From Verrucomicrobiales bacterium (lineage in GTDB: Bacteria; Verrucomicrobiota; Verrucomicrobiia; Verrucomicrobiales; DEV007): a DNA stretch of 59,683 bases. The notes below the pieces were generated by a model that was not told the DNA's origin, did no database searches, and worked only from the letters and a program-made list of their open reading frames with translations. Numbering within the stretch: the first letter of the stretch is position 1; each line of letters begins with the position of its first letter. The stretch is from positions 1-59,683 of the forward strand of contig JAHEJT010000011.1 of the NCBI GenBank assembly GCA_024638765.1. Reading direction: 5' to 3'. The position numbers were made by a program, and so were the translations under genes. Below are positions 1-6,640 of the stretch, piece after piece.

Positions 1-214
1 GCGATCAGAAAGCAGCCCCGGTGTAGCCCCGGAGGGGCGATCAGAAAGCAGCCCCGGTGTAGCCTCGGAGGGGCGATCAGAAAGCAGCCCCGGTGTAGCC
101 CCGGAGGGGCGATCAGAAAGCAGCCCCGGTGTAGCCCCGGAGGGGCGATCAGAAAGTAGCCCCGGTGTAGCCCCGGAGGGGCGATCAGAAAGTAGCCCCG
201 GGTGAAACCCGGGG
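1..214. repeat. 36-bp tandem repeat ending in a hairpin
   Basis: Units start at 1, 37, 73, 109, 145 and 181 with a period of exactly 36 bp. They differ only by a few C/T changes, and the sixth is truncated. Each unit contains a small palindrome of the form AGCCCCGGAGGGGCG. The sixth unit runs into a perfect 8-bp stem with a GAA loop (CCCCGGGT at 196-203, ACCCGGGG at 207-214). There are no spacers, so this is not a CRISPR array. The left edge of the window cuts the array, so its true copy number is unknown. Confidence 0.9.
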
Positions 215-233
215 AATTTCAATCCGAGCAAGG

Positions 234-340
234 TTCCAGCCCCGGCAGGGGCGTAAGAAAACGTGCTTCGAAACTACCAGGTCGCATGCCGATTCCCGTT
301 ACCGAACGATCGAATCCTGTCGCCCCTGCCGGGGCTGGAA
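234..340. repeat. 20-bp perfect inverted repeat
   Basis: The 20 bases at 234-253 (TTCCAGCCCCGGCAGGGGCG) are repeated as a perfect reverse complement at 321-340, with a 67-bp centre. Each arm is itself partly palindromic (CCCCGGCAGGGG). This is the bipartite layout of REP/BIME-type elements. The centre holds no ORF I can support. Confidence 0.8.
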
Positions 341-389
341 AATGCTTTGCCTTCCGTCCCCAGGCGCACGCCCGGGGCTAATCTCTAAC

Positions 390-475
390 GCCCCTCCGGG
401 GCTAGGGATGGCGGTCGGCAAATGTTTTTCTCACGGCAGCGGGCCGGGCGCGTGAAGCCGGGGTGCGCGCCCGGC
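390..475. repeat. Inverted copy of the 36-bp repeat core, plus a 10-bp hairpin
   Basis: The sequence at 390-404 (CGCCCCTCCGGGGCT) is the reverse complement of the palindromic core of the 36-bp tandem unit, so the cluster is flanked by an inverted copy. At 443-452 and 466-475 there is a separate perfect 10-bp stem (GCCGGGCGCG / CGCGCCCGGC) with a 13-nt loop. It has no T-tract, so an intrinsic terminator is unlikely. Confidence 0.65.
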
Positions 476-836
476 GGTGCGGAATTGTAAAGACGGCTTA
501 ACAATTAACCGGCGAGGGGTGGGGGCGTGGCGGGCTCTTCTTTATTCGGTCCTTGGGGAAAAAGCGGTGAAAAGGCGAAAAAGATGTCAAAAAGGAGCGC
601 GAGAGGCCGTTATAGGTTTGAGAGCGCGATCTCCTCTTGAATTCGGGTTAAAAATCCCTTGGAAAACTGTTAAGTTACGGTGAAAAAGGTGGACATCGCG
701 CAACATGCAGGGATAATTTCGGTTAGTCTTAATGCGTAGAAGATTGCGCAGTCCCGAAACCCCCATCAAAAGCCCCAAATACCTGTAATACCCCACACCA
801 GCCCTGAAGCCTCAAAGCTCTAACGCTCGTATTGCC
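476..836. other. Non-coding upstream region, no gene seen
   Basis: No convincing gene lies in this stretch. A 68-codon open frame at 477-683 is rich in Arg and Lys and has no recognisable domain or ribosome-binding site. The stretch is less GC-rich than its surroundings and presumably contains the promoter of the gene starting at 837, but I could not pick a convincing -35/-10 pair. Confidence 0.4.
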
Positions 837-1913
837 ATGAAGAACAAACTCCTCTTAGGTCTCATTCTGTCCGCAGCCACCATGGCCGCGGCCATTACCA
901 CCACCCACGCCCAGACCCAGACGGCCGCCGCCTCCGATCCGGTGGGGTATATCACGATCGATATCGCAGGCGCCGTCGGCGGTTCGCCTCGCCTCACTGG
1001 CATTGCTCCTACCTTGGTGAAGGAAACGGAGTTCTCCGGCAGCCTCTCGGGCGTTGCCGGCACGGTCTTGACGGTATCCGGGACGAATCCGCTGACTGCC
1101 GGCGCGTATGATGCCACGGATGTCAACAATCCCCCTTACTGGCTGGAGGTCACCACCGATCCCGCGGGTCCCCTGGGAGCGGGTCTCTGGACCCACATCC
1201 TCAGTAACACGGCCAGCACCATCACCACCGCAGAGGACCTGGGAGCTATGGGGGTGACGGCCAATGATACCATCGTGATTCGCGCGCATACCACCATCTC
1301 CGATCTCTTCGGTGCTGCCAACGAGGTGGGTCTGGCCGGTGGCGGTAACAGCACGGTGGCGGACGAAATCATTATGATCGCGTCGGGCGGCGGCACCACC
1401 ATCGTCTTCTGGTTTAATTCCCCGGGTTTTGAGCAATGGTTCACGAGTGGCTTTCAGGCTGCCGCCAATTTGATTATCCCGCCGAATCAGGGCTTGATCG
1501 TCAGAAAGAAATCCGCCGGGGACATCCCCGTCACCTTCAGCGGTCACGTCAAGACCGGGCCGACCAATATCGCGCTCGCCGACGGATTCAACATGATGAG
1601 CATCTTGAGCCCGGTCGGAGAGGATGATACCCCGAGTCCGGTCTTCACCCTCGCGACATCCAATCTTAAAGATTACCTCAACGGAGGGGGGACCGCCGAC
1701 AGCGCGGACGAGGTGAAGCTCTTCAATCCGGTAACCGGAGGAGTCGACCGTTATTTCTATTTCAACTCCCCGGGATTCGAGCAGTGGTTTAGTTCGGGCT
1801 TTGTGAACGCCGATAACCTTATCCTCGAGGAAGGCACGTCCGTGATCGTGCAGCTGAAAACGGGAGGCGGGACCAATTACCCGCATCCGGCCCCGCAGAT
1901 TGCCGCCCCGTAA
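837..1913 (+). CDS. TIGR02597-family secreted protein
   Basis: This is a 358-residue protein with a clear Sec signal peptide (KNKLLLGLILSAATMAAAI, cleavage near the THAQ residues). The mature chain matches my memory of the TIGR02597 family, which is typical of Verrucomicrobiota and has no known function. Two internal copies of one motif are visible: FNSPGFEQWFTSGF near residue 196 and FNSPGFEQWFSSGF near 307, each followed by a hydrophobic strand ending in IV. The protein is probably exported to the envelope or beyond. It is monocistronic, being followed by an intrinsic terminator at 1950. The family call is from memory of its composition and motifs; the function is unknown. Confidence 0.85.
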   Translation: MKNKLLLGLILSAATMAAAITTTHAQTQTAAASDPVGYITIDIAGAVGGSPRLTGIAPTLVKETEFSGSLSGVAGTVLTVSGTNPLTAGAYDATDVNNPPYWLEVTTDPAGPLGAGLWTHILSNTASTITTAEDLGAMGVTANDTIVIRAHTTISDLFGAANEVGLAGGGNSTVADEIIMIASGGGTTIVFWFNSPGFEQWFTSGFQAAANLIIPPNQGLIVRKKSAGDIPVTFSGHVKTGPTNIALADGFNMMSILSPVGEDDTPSPVFTLATSNLKDYLNGGGTADSADEVKLFNPVTGGVDRYFYFNSPGFEQWFSSGFVNADNLILEEGTSVIVQLKTGGGTNYPHPAPQIAAP

Positions 1914-1949
1914 GGGCAAGCCACAAAGATACGGATGTCCTGATTTTTT

Positions 1950-1988
1950 ACCTGGGCCGGGGTCATTCCCGCGCCCAGGTTTTTTTTG
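1950..1988 (+). terminator. Rho-independent terminator
   Basis: An 8-bp stem (ACCTGGGC at 1950-1957, GCCCAGGT at 1973-1980) is followed immediately by eight T residues. It lies 37 bp after the stop codon of the TIGR02597 gene. Confidence 0.85.
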
Positions 1989-2100
1989 CGCATTTATTGT
2001 CAAACATCTTGACTCGCAGCTCTCAGAATTGGTAGATTACGCCTCAATGCATATTTGCAATGCATTCCTTCCGGCTTACAGGCCGGATCGAGATTCTGCG

Positions 2101-2130
2101 AACACAAACACAAACACAAACACAAACAAC
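2101..2130. repeat. 6-bp microsatellite (AACACA)n
   Basis: Four perfect AACACA units plus a variant AACAAC unit end 12 bp before the ATG at 2143, so the tract probably lies in the leader of the first PEP-CTERM gene. Slippage here would change the length of the leader, not the reading frame. Confidence 0.8.
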
Positions 2131-2142
2131 TAGGAAGATCCT

Positions 2143-2934
2143 ATGAATATCCCCCTCCGCGTTCTCTTTTCGGCCTTTGCCGTTTTCTTGCTTGTCCCTT
2201 CAGCTTTTGCCACCACGATCGACGGTCTCCCCGGCGGCCCCGTTAACTCCGGCGCGGGAGGTCCACTGGGCAGCGGCGGCGCCCAGTGGTACACCAACGC
2301 AGGTGGTATCCCCTTTGAAGTACCGCCCCCCGCGGGAACCGGAGAAGTGCCGGCGCCCCCGCGGCCACCTGGATTCACCCTTGCTGTGGGTTCATTTACC
2401 GGTGTCATCGATGTGACGCTTTCAACTTTTGTGCCCTTCATTCCGTCGACTTCCGACAGCTTCGCGATCACCGATCCGGCGCCGACTTCCCCTCCATTTG
2501 CCCCGGGTCAGTTGGTTGGTAAGCTCGATGATGACGGCGATGGCGGTGACTACACCGGCGGAGTGTTTGACGGAGGAAGTATGAATACTGCCTTGACCGG
2601 CCTGCCGATTTATCTCGTGGTGGAGGTTCCCGGTGGTTCCGCGGCCGCTGGCGGGCCTCTTCCGCAGATTGGCGTTTTCACCAGCACCGCGTGGCCGGTA
2701 TTCCCGACCAACGTGGGGACCGGTGGTGGTCCCTCCGGCACGGCTCTTCCCACGGCGGATGACATCAGCATCAGCCAGAATCTCGTCGACACCGTTGCCA
2801 TCGGCTCGTTCACGCTTGCAGCCGGACCGGGCGGCGAGAACTTTCTCTCGCTGGCCGTTGTTCCGGAGCCGTCTCGCGGTCTCCTTTCCGGGCTCGCTTT
2901 GGCAGGGATCTTCCTGCGCCGGCGGCGCCCGTAA
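2143..2934 (+). CDS. PEP-CTERM sorting-domain protein (copy 1)
   Basis: This is a 263-residue exported protein. It has an N-terminal signal peptide (IPLRVLFSAFAVFLLVPSAFA), a Gly/Pro-rich body with an acidic VGKLDDDGDGG patch near residue 125, and a C-terminal VPEPS motif, hydrophobic helix and RRRR tail. That tail is the layout recognised by exosortase/archaeosortase-type enzymes in bacteria with extracellular polysaccharide. No exosortase gene is in this window. AGGAAG, 8 bp before the ATG, is a fair ribosome-binding site. The gene is followed by a strong terminator and is paralogous to 3077-3898 and, more distantly, to 4176-4898. The body has no function I can name. Confidence 0.85.
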   Translation: MNIPLRVLFSAFAVFLLVPSAFATTIDGLPGGPVNSGAGGPLGSGGAQWYTNAGGIPFEVPPPAGTGEVPAPPRPPGFTLAVGSFTGVIDVTLSTFVPFIPSTSDSFAITDPAPTSPPFAPGQLVGKLDDDGDGGDYTGGVFDGGSMNTALTGLPIYLVVEVPGGSAAAGGPLPQIGVFTSTAWPVFPTNVGTGGGPSGTALPTADDISISQNLVDTVAIGSFTLAAGPGGENFLSLAVVPEPSRGLLSGLALAGIFLRRRRP

Positions 2935-2967
2935 GCAGCCCAATCGTTCATAGGATTTTCTTTTTTG

Positions 2968-3007
2968 AGGGGTCTTCCGGTGTGATGCCGGAAGACCCCT
3001 TTTTCTT
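2968..3007 (+). terminator. Strong Rho-independent terminator
   Basis: A perfect 13-bp stem (AGGGGTCTTCCGG at 2968-2980, CCGGAAGACCCCT at 2988-3000) with a 7-nt loop is followed by a T-rich tail. It separates PEP-CTERM copies 1 and 2, so they are probably transcribed independently. Confidence 0.9.
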
Positions 3008-3076
3008 TGACATCCCGTGGCCGGCTAAGGATGATCGAGGTTCCCGCCTCCCCCCACCTCACACCTCCCACCGTGC

Positions 3077-3898
3077 GTGAGAATCAAATCGTTCATAGTC
3101 GCCTTTTTGCTTGGTCTTCTTGTCTCGCTGCCATCGGCTTCAGGGACAACCATTTTCGGCGGCGGCGGTCCGACCAACACCGGCCCCGGGGGCACGCTTG
3201 GAAGCGGGGGTGCCCAGTGGTTCGCCAACTCGGGGGGGATCCCCTTTGAAATGCCTCCTCCCGCCGGCGCCGGCGATATTCCGCCGCCGCCCCGCCCGCC
3301 AGGTTACAGTCTCATGGTGGGGACATTCACCGGTCCCATCGATCCGACGCTTTCCTCGTTCTTAGCGTTCATCCCTTCGACCTCGGACAGCTTTACCGTC
3401 AGCGATCCGGCTCCGGGTGCCCCCCCCTTCGCTGCGGGTCAGTTGTTTGGCTCCGTCGATGATGACGGCGATGGAGGGAACTTCAGCGGGGGAGTGATGA
3501 AGCCGTTGCCCCCGGCCCCCGGTTCGATCCCGAACGGGGCACTCGACGGATTGAAGATCTACCTGGTGATGACCATTGCCGGCGGTTCGCCGGCCGCGGC
3601 CGGCCCTCTCGATGAGATTGCCGTTTTCAGCAGCACCCTGTGGCCGGTATTCCCGACCAACGTGGGAACCGGTGGTGGTCCCAGCGGCGGGGATCTTCCC
3701 ACCACGGATGACGTCACCCTCGTGCAGAATCTCATCGACGAGATCTGGATCGGGGGATCCGTGCTTGGCGGCGGCCCGGGCGGAGCGAACCTGCTCACGC
3801 TGGTGCCCATACCCGAGCCGGCCGGGCTATTGCTGGTGGCGGCAGCACTGTCGATCCTCGGACTGCATCGCCGCCGCGCTTTTCGGTCCGTCCGGTAA
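3077..3898 (+). CDS. PEP-CTERM sorting-domain protein (copy 2)
   Basis: This 273-residue paralogue of the preceding PEP-CTERM gene starts at a GTG, chosen because it gives a complete signal peptide (RIKSFIVAFLLGLLVSLPSA). The body follows copy 1 almost segment by segment, with the same FIPSTSDSF and VDDDGDGG motifs and the same WPVFPTNVGTGGGPSG block. It carries an insertion of about 10 residues after the acidic patch. The C-terminus has the canonical IPEP motif, a hydrophobic helix and HRRR. It is probably displayed on or released from the cell surface by an exosortase encoded elsewhere. I saw no good Shine-Dalgarno sequence. Confidence 0.85.
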   Translation: MRIKSFIVAFLLGLLVSLPSASGTTIFGGGGPTNTGPGGTLGSGGAQWFANSGGIPFEMPPPAGAGDIPPPPRPPGYSLMVGTFTGPIDPTLSSFLAFIPSTSDSFTVSDPAPGAPPFAAGQLFGSVDDDGDGGNFSGGVMKPLPPAPGSIPNGALDGLKIYLVMTIAGGSPAAAGPLDEIAVFSSTLWPVFPTNVGTGGGPSGGDLPTTDDVTLVQNLIDEIWIGGSVLGGGPGGANLLTLVPIPEPAGLLLVAAALSILGLHRRRAFRSVR

Positions 3899-4175
3899 TT
3901 TCCGGGGAGATAAGTTTCAATAACAGGGCGTGCGCTCCGCGTGATTGGGATCGGGGCTGGGAGCCCCTATTCTCGGGCGTGGCCGGGTTGTGGAGACTGC
4001 CCGCGCCTGCCCCCCGGTGGAGGATATGGAATCCACGTTCTCCTGATCTGATGGCAAAAAACGCTTGCCAGCATGCCATTGGAAATCTGAGACTGATGAT
4101 CTTGGTTAACTGCCAGAGCAAGTCGACACTCCCCCCTTAATTCTGCGGTGCTCTGAGAGGTGGCCATTCCTGGTT

Positions 4176-4898
4176 ATGGTGATGCGACTCCATTTCGCCC
4201 TCTTCGCTCTGGCAATGCTTTGGCCGTGGTCTACGGCTCCGGCGATCACGATCACTTTTACCGGTGCTCCTCTTGGAGAGACCCGCTTTCGTGCATCCGG
4301 CGGAGCTACGGATTTAATCATTCCTCCGGGCTCCGGTGATATCGTGGTGGGATCCTTCAGTGGTCCGGACGCGACCGGTGATTTCACGTCGTTTGTGCCG
4401 GCGACACCACTTGGTGACACCTCGGAAATCAAGACGCTGTTCCCCGGCACGCCGGGGGAGACCCCCTCACAGCTCGTCGGAACCATCGACGACGATGCCC
4501 TGGGCAGTCCCGCGACCAACGGCGGCCTCGCCGGAGCACAAATTTATCTGATCCTCTCCTCCGGTGGTGAAACGGGAATCTTTACCAGTAACCTGGCGGG
4601 CGGCTCGACGGGTGGGAATCCCTGGATCTTCCCGTCGCCCTGGACTGGCTTCATCGACGACGACGTCTTTCTTGACGCTGCAGATATCAACCGGGTCTTC
4701 GATGCTCCGGGGTTCTTCGGCGCCTCGATCACGGCCGGCGCGGGGGTGGACGACGGCCTGACCCTCTTCAGTCTCGGTGCGCCGGTCACGACGGGGGTGC
4801 CGGAGTCGGGGGCGGGAATTGTTCTGCTGGCAGTGGTGTTTGGGGGCATGCTTTTCCGCTACAGTGGCGCGGGTGCGAGAGCGGTTTCGCGTCGTTGA
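4176..4898 (+). CDS. PEP-CTERM-like protein (diverged copy 3)
   Basis: This is a 240-residue exported protein with signal peptide VMRLHFALFALAMLWPWSTAPA; the ATG at 4182 is an equally possible start. It keeps the order of features of the two upstream paralogues: a GSFSGPD segment, a VGTIDDDALG patch, an IYLIL strand and an IFTS strand. It is otherwise diverged and lacks the Pro-rich N-terminal part. The sorting signal is degenerate: VPES instead of VPEP, then a hydrophobic helix and a basic tail ending in SRR. It may be a real exosortase substrate or a decaying copy. The gap 3899-4175 before it shows no gene. Confidence 0.75.
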   Translation: MVMRLHFALFALAMLWPWSTAPAITITFTGAPLGETRFRASGGATDLIIPPGSGDIVVGSFSGPDATGDFTSFVPATPLGDTSEIKTLFPGTPGETPSQLVGTIDDDALGSPATNGGLAGAQIYLILSSGGETGIFTSNLAGGSTGGNPWIFPSPWTGFIDDDVFLDAADINRVFDAPGFFGASITAGAGVDDGLTLFSLGAPVTTGVPESGAGIVLLAVVFGGMLFRYSGAGARAVSRR

Positions 4899-5303
4899 TC
4901 TTTCTCTTGGCGCGAGGAGAGATTTCGAAGGGGGAATCTTCGGACTCATTCGGAATCCTGATTTGAGAGGGAGAGCTTGGTTTCCGTTCACGAGAGGCTC
5001 GTCGCACGCCGTGGATTGGAAGGTTTTTAGGACCCCTTCAGGGTTCGGATGCCAATCTTCAGGAACCCGGCGCGGCCCGGCCTTGGTCTTGAGGCGACGG
5101 CGGGGCAGGCCCAGCGCCTGCGGTGCGCCTTGCCCTGGGCTGGTATGGGGGCGCCCTTTCAGGGCTGGGAAGGCTGCGGAGCCCTTGGAGTGCCATGGCG
5201 CCGTATTAGAGGATGATAAAGGGACAAGGTAATAAAGGGACAGGCATTTTATTGGAATGGCGCTTGTGTGGGGGTGGGTGGGGTGATATGGGATGGGGGC
5301 AGG
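4899..5303. other. Gap with REP-like hairpins upstream of the transposase
   Basis: There is no gene here. The stretch contains imperfect hairpins rich in GC: around 5109-5140 (GCCCAG...CTGGGC with an inner GCGC...GCGC) and around 5152-5165 (GCCCT...AGGGC). Just before the transposase the phrase ATAAAGGGACA occurs twice in direct repeat (about 5217 and 5232). Such palindromes next to a RAYT gene are the expected arrangement for REP elements mobilised by that enzyme; this is an inference from position. Confidence 0.5.
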
Positions 5304-6302
5304 ATGAGGAGACCGAGGGGGTGGCAATTGGAGGAGGGGCAATGGTTTCATTGCCTGAGCCGGGTGGTGGACCGGCAACTGGTGTTTCACGACGAGGAAC
5401 GGGAAGTATTCCGCGAGCTGCTGCGGCGGGTGGAAGATTTCTCCGGGCTGCAAGTGAGCACGTGGACCATTTTGTCGAATCACTTCCACATCCTGATCCG
5501 GATCCCGGACCCCGAAGAGCGGGTGGAAATCAAGGACGAGGAATTGCTGCGGCGCATTGGGCGGCTTTACGGGCAAGAGCAAGTGCGGGAGGTCGAGTGG
5601 CAACTCAAGGAATGGAGCAAGCCGGGGTTTGAAAAGCCATTGCGGGAGTTGCGGGAAAGTTACACACAGCGCATGTACGATTTGAGCGAGTTCATGAAGT
5701 CGCTCAAACAAAGATTCAGTTCGTGGTTTAACAGGACTCACGGGCGGAAAGGCACGCTGTGGGAGGAGCGTTTCAAGAGCGTGGTGGTGGGAGGAGGGTG
5801 GGACGCGGTTCTGACGGTGGCGGCTTATATTGATTTGAACAGCGTGCGCGCGGGTCTGGCATCGGATCCGAAGGATTACCGGTGGTCGGGGTATGCCGAG
5901 GCGGTGGCGGGGAATGCACGCGCGCGCAAGGGGCTAGCGTTGGCGTTGGAGGAGGAAGGCCAGAGCAGCGACTGGCTCCACGTAAGTGCGGTGTATCGTG
6001 AGCTTCTTTTTGGAAGCGCGGAGGAGCGGCCGTCAAAACGGGGATTTTCGGCCAGGAAGATCAAGGAAGTGCTCGATAGGAACGGGCAGTTGACACGGCA
6101 GGAATTGCTTCGCTGCCGGGTGCGGTATTTCGCGGATGGGACGGTGTTAGGCACCCGCGCGTTCGTGGATGGGTTCTTCGAACGAAAACGGGAGGATTTC
6201 AGCCCGAGCCGGAATTCGGGGGCGAGGAAGATGCGAGGCGGCGATTGGGGGGATCTGGCGAGCCTGCGCGATCTGCGAGTGGATCCGGTGCGGCTGGAGT
6301 GA
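5304..6302 (+). CDS. REP-associated tyrosine transposase (RAYT, Y1/HUH family)
   Basis: This single-strand DNA transposase-like protein (332 residues) belongs to the Y1 superfamily. The metal-binding HUH motif is NHFHILIRI (His60 and His62) and the presumed nucleophile is Tyr175 in AAYIDLNSVRAG, the place of Tyr115 in E. coli TnpA(REP) as I recall it. The basic block HGRKGTLWEERFKS between them is also typical of RAYTs. The open frame extends upstream to a GTG at 5268, but the ATG at 5304 gives the usual N-terminus and has GGGGGCAGG just before it. RAYTs are domesticated single-copy relatives of IS200/IS605 that act on REP palindromes; both key residues are intact, so it may be active. Confidence 0.9.
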   Translation: MRRPRGWQLEEGQWFHCLSRVVDRQLVFHDEEREVFRELLRRVEDFSGLQVSTWTILSNHFHILIRIPDPEERVEIKDEELLRRIGRLYGQEQVREVEWQLKEWSKPGFEKPLRELRESYTQRMYDLSEFMKSLKQRFSSWFNRTHGRKGTLWEERFKSVVVGGGWDAVLTVAAYIDLNSVRAGLASDPKDYRWSGYAEAVAGNARARKGLALALEEEGQSSDWLHVSAVYRELLFGSAEERPSKRGFSARKIKEVLDRNGQLTRQELLRCRVRYFADGTVLGTRAFVDGFFERKREDFSPSRNSGARKMRGGDWGDLASLRDLRVDPVRLE

Positions 6303-6640
6303 GGCGGGAGAGGGACGTTGGAGTGGAGGACGGATCCCACGGGCAACCGCGAGATTCCCGGAGAACGGGTCTCAAAGCCCGGTTGGAATACCGATTTCAT
6401 CGGCAGAAGGGCGCTCCCCGTGCGCTCGAGTCACGCCGCCAGGAAAGGCTGAGGGCATTGAGAGTGTAAAGAGCGTGCACTGAATGAGAGAGCCAGTGAC
6501 GGTTGGAGGGATCCCTCGACTTCGCTCGGGATGACACAGGGGGGTAACGGGATGACACAGGGGGGTAACGGGATGACACAGGGGGGAGTCAGGGCGTCGT
6601 GGGTGTCGTCGGCGGCTCGGGATGACAGAAAGAGAGCCAG
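6303..6640. repeat. Gap with palindromic repeat and 21-bp tandem repeat
   Basis: No gene is seen. At 6509-6536 lies an element reading GATCCCTCGACTTCGCTCGG followed by GATGACA; a close copy lies at 9778-9804. Its end is amplified into three 21-bp units at 6528-6548, 6549-6569 and 6570-6590 (GGGATGACACAGGGGGGTAAC). A further partial copy (GCTCGGGATGACAGAAAGAG) sits at about 6615-6635, next to the stop codon of the following minus-strand gene. Confidence 0.75.

Noticed and set aside
1-214. CRISPR array
   Set aside because: The 36-bp units follow each other directly without spacers, contain GC palindromes, and no cas gene is in the window.
443-475. Intrinsic terminator at the 10-bp hairpin
   Set aside because: The stem is perfect but there is no T-tract after it and no gene reading into it within the window.
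477-683. 68-codon frame near the left edge
   Set aside because: It has basic low-complexity content, no ribosome-binding site and no family resemblance.
855-2003. Long minus-strand frame antisense to the TIGR02597 gene
   Set aside because: It has no domain, no signal peptide and a low-complexity Arg/Gly-rich composition, as expected for the shadow of a GC-rich gene.
5304-6302. Loss of the catalytic Tyr in the RAYT (Phe in KQRFSSWF)
   Set aside because: Comparison with the remembered E. coli sequence places the catalytic Tyr in the later AAYIDLN motif, where it is present.
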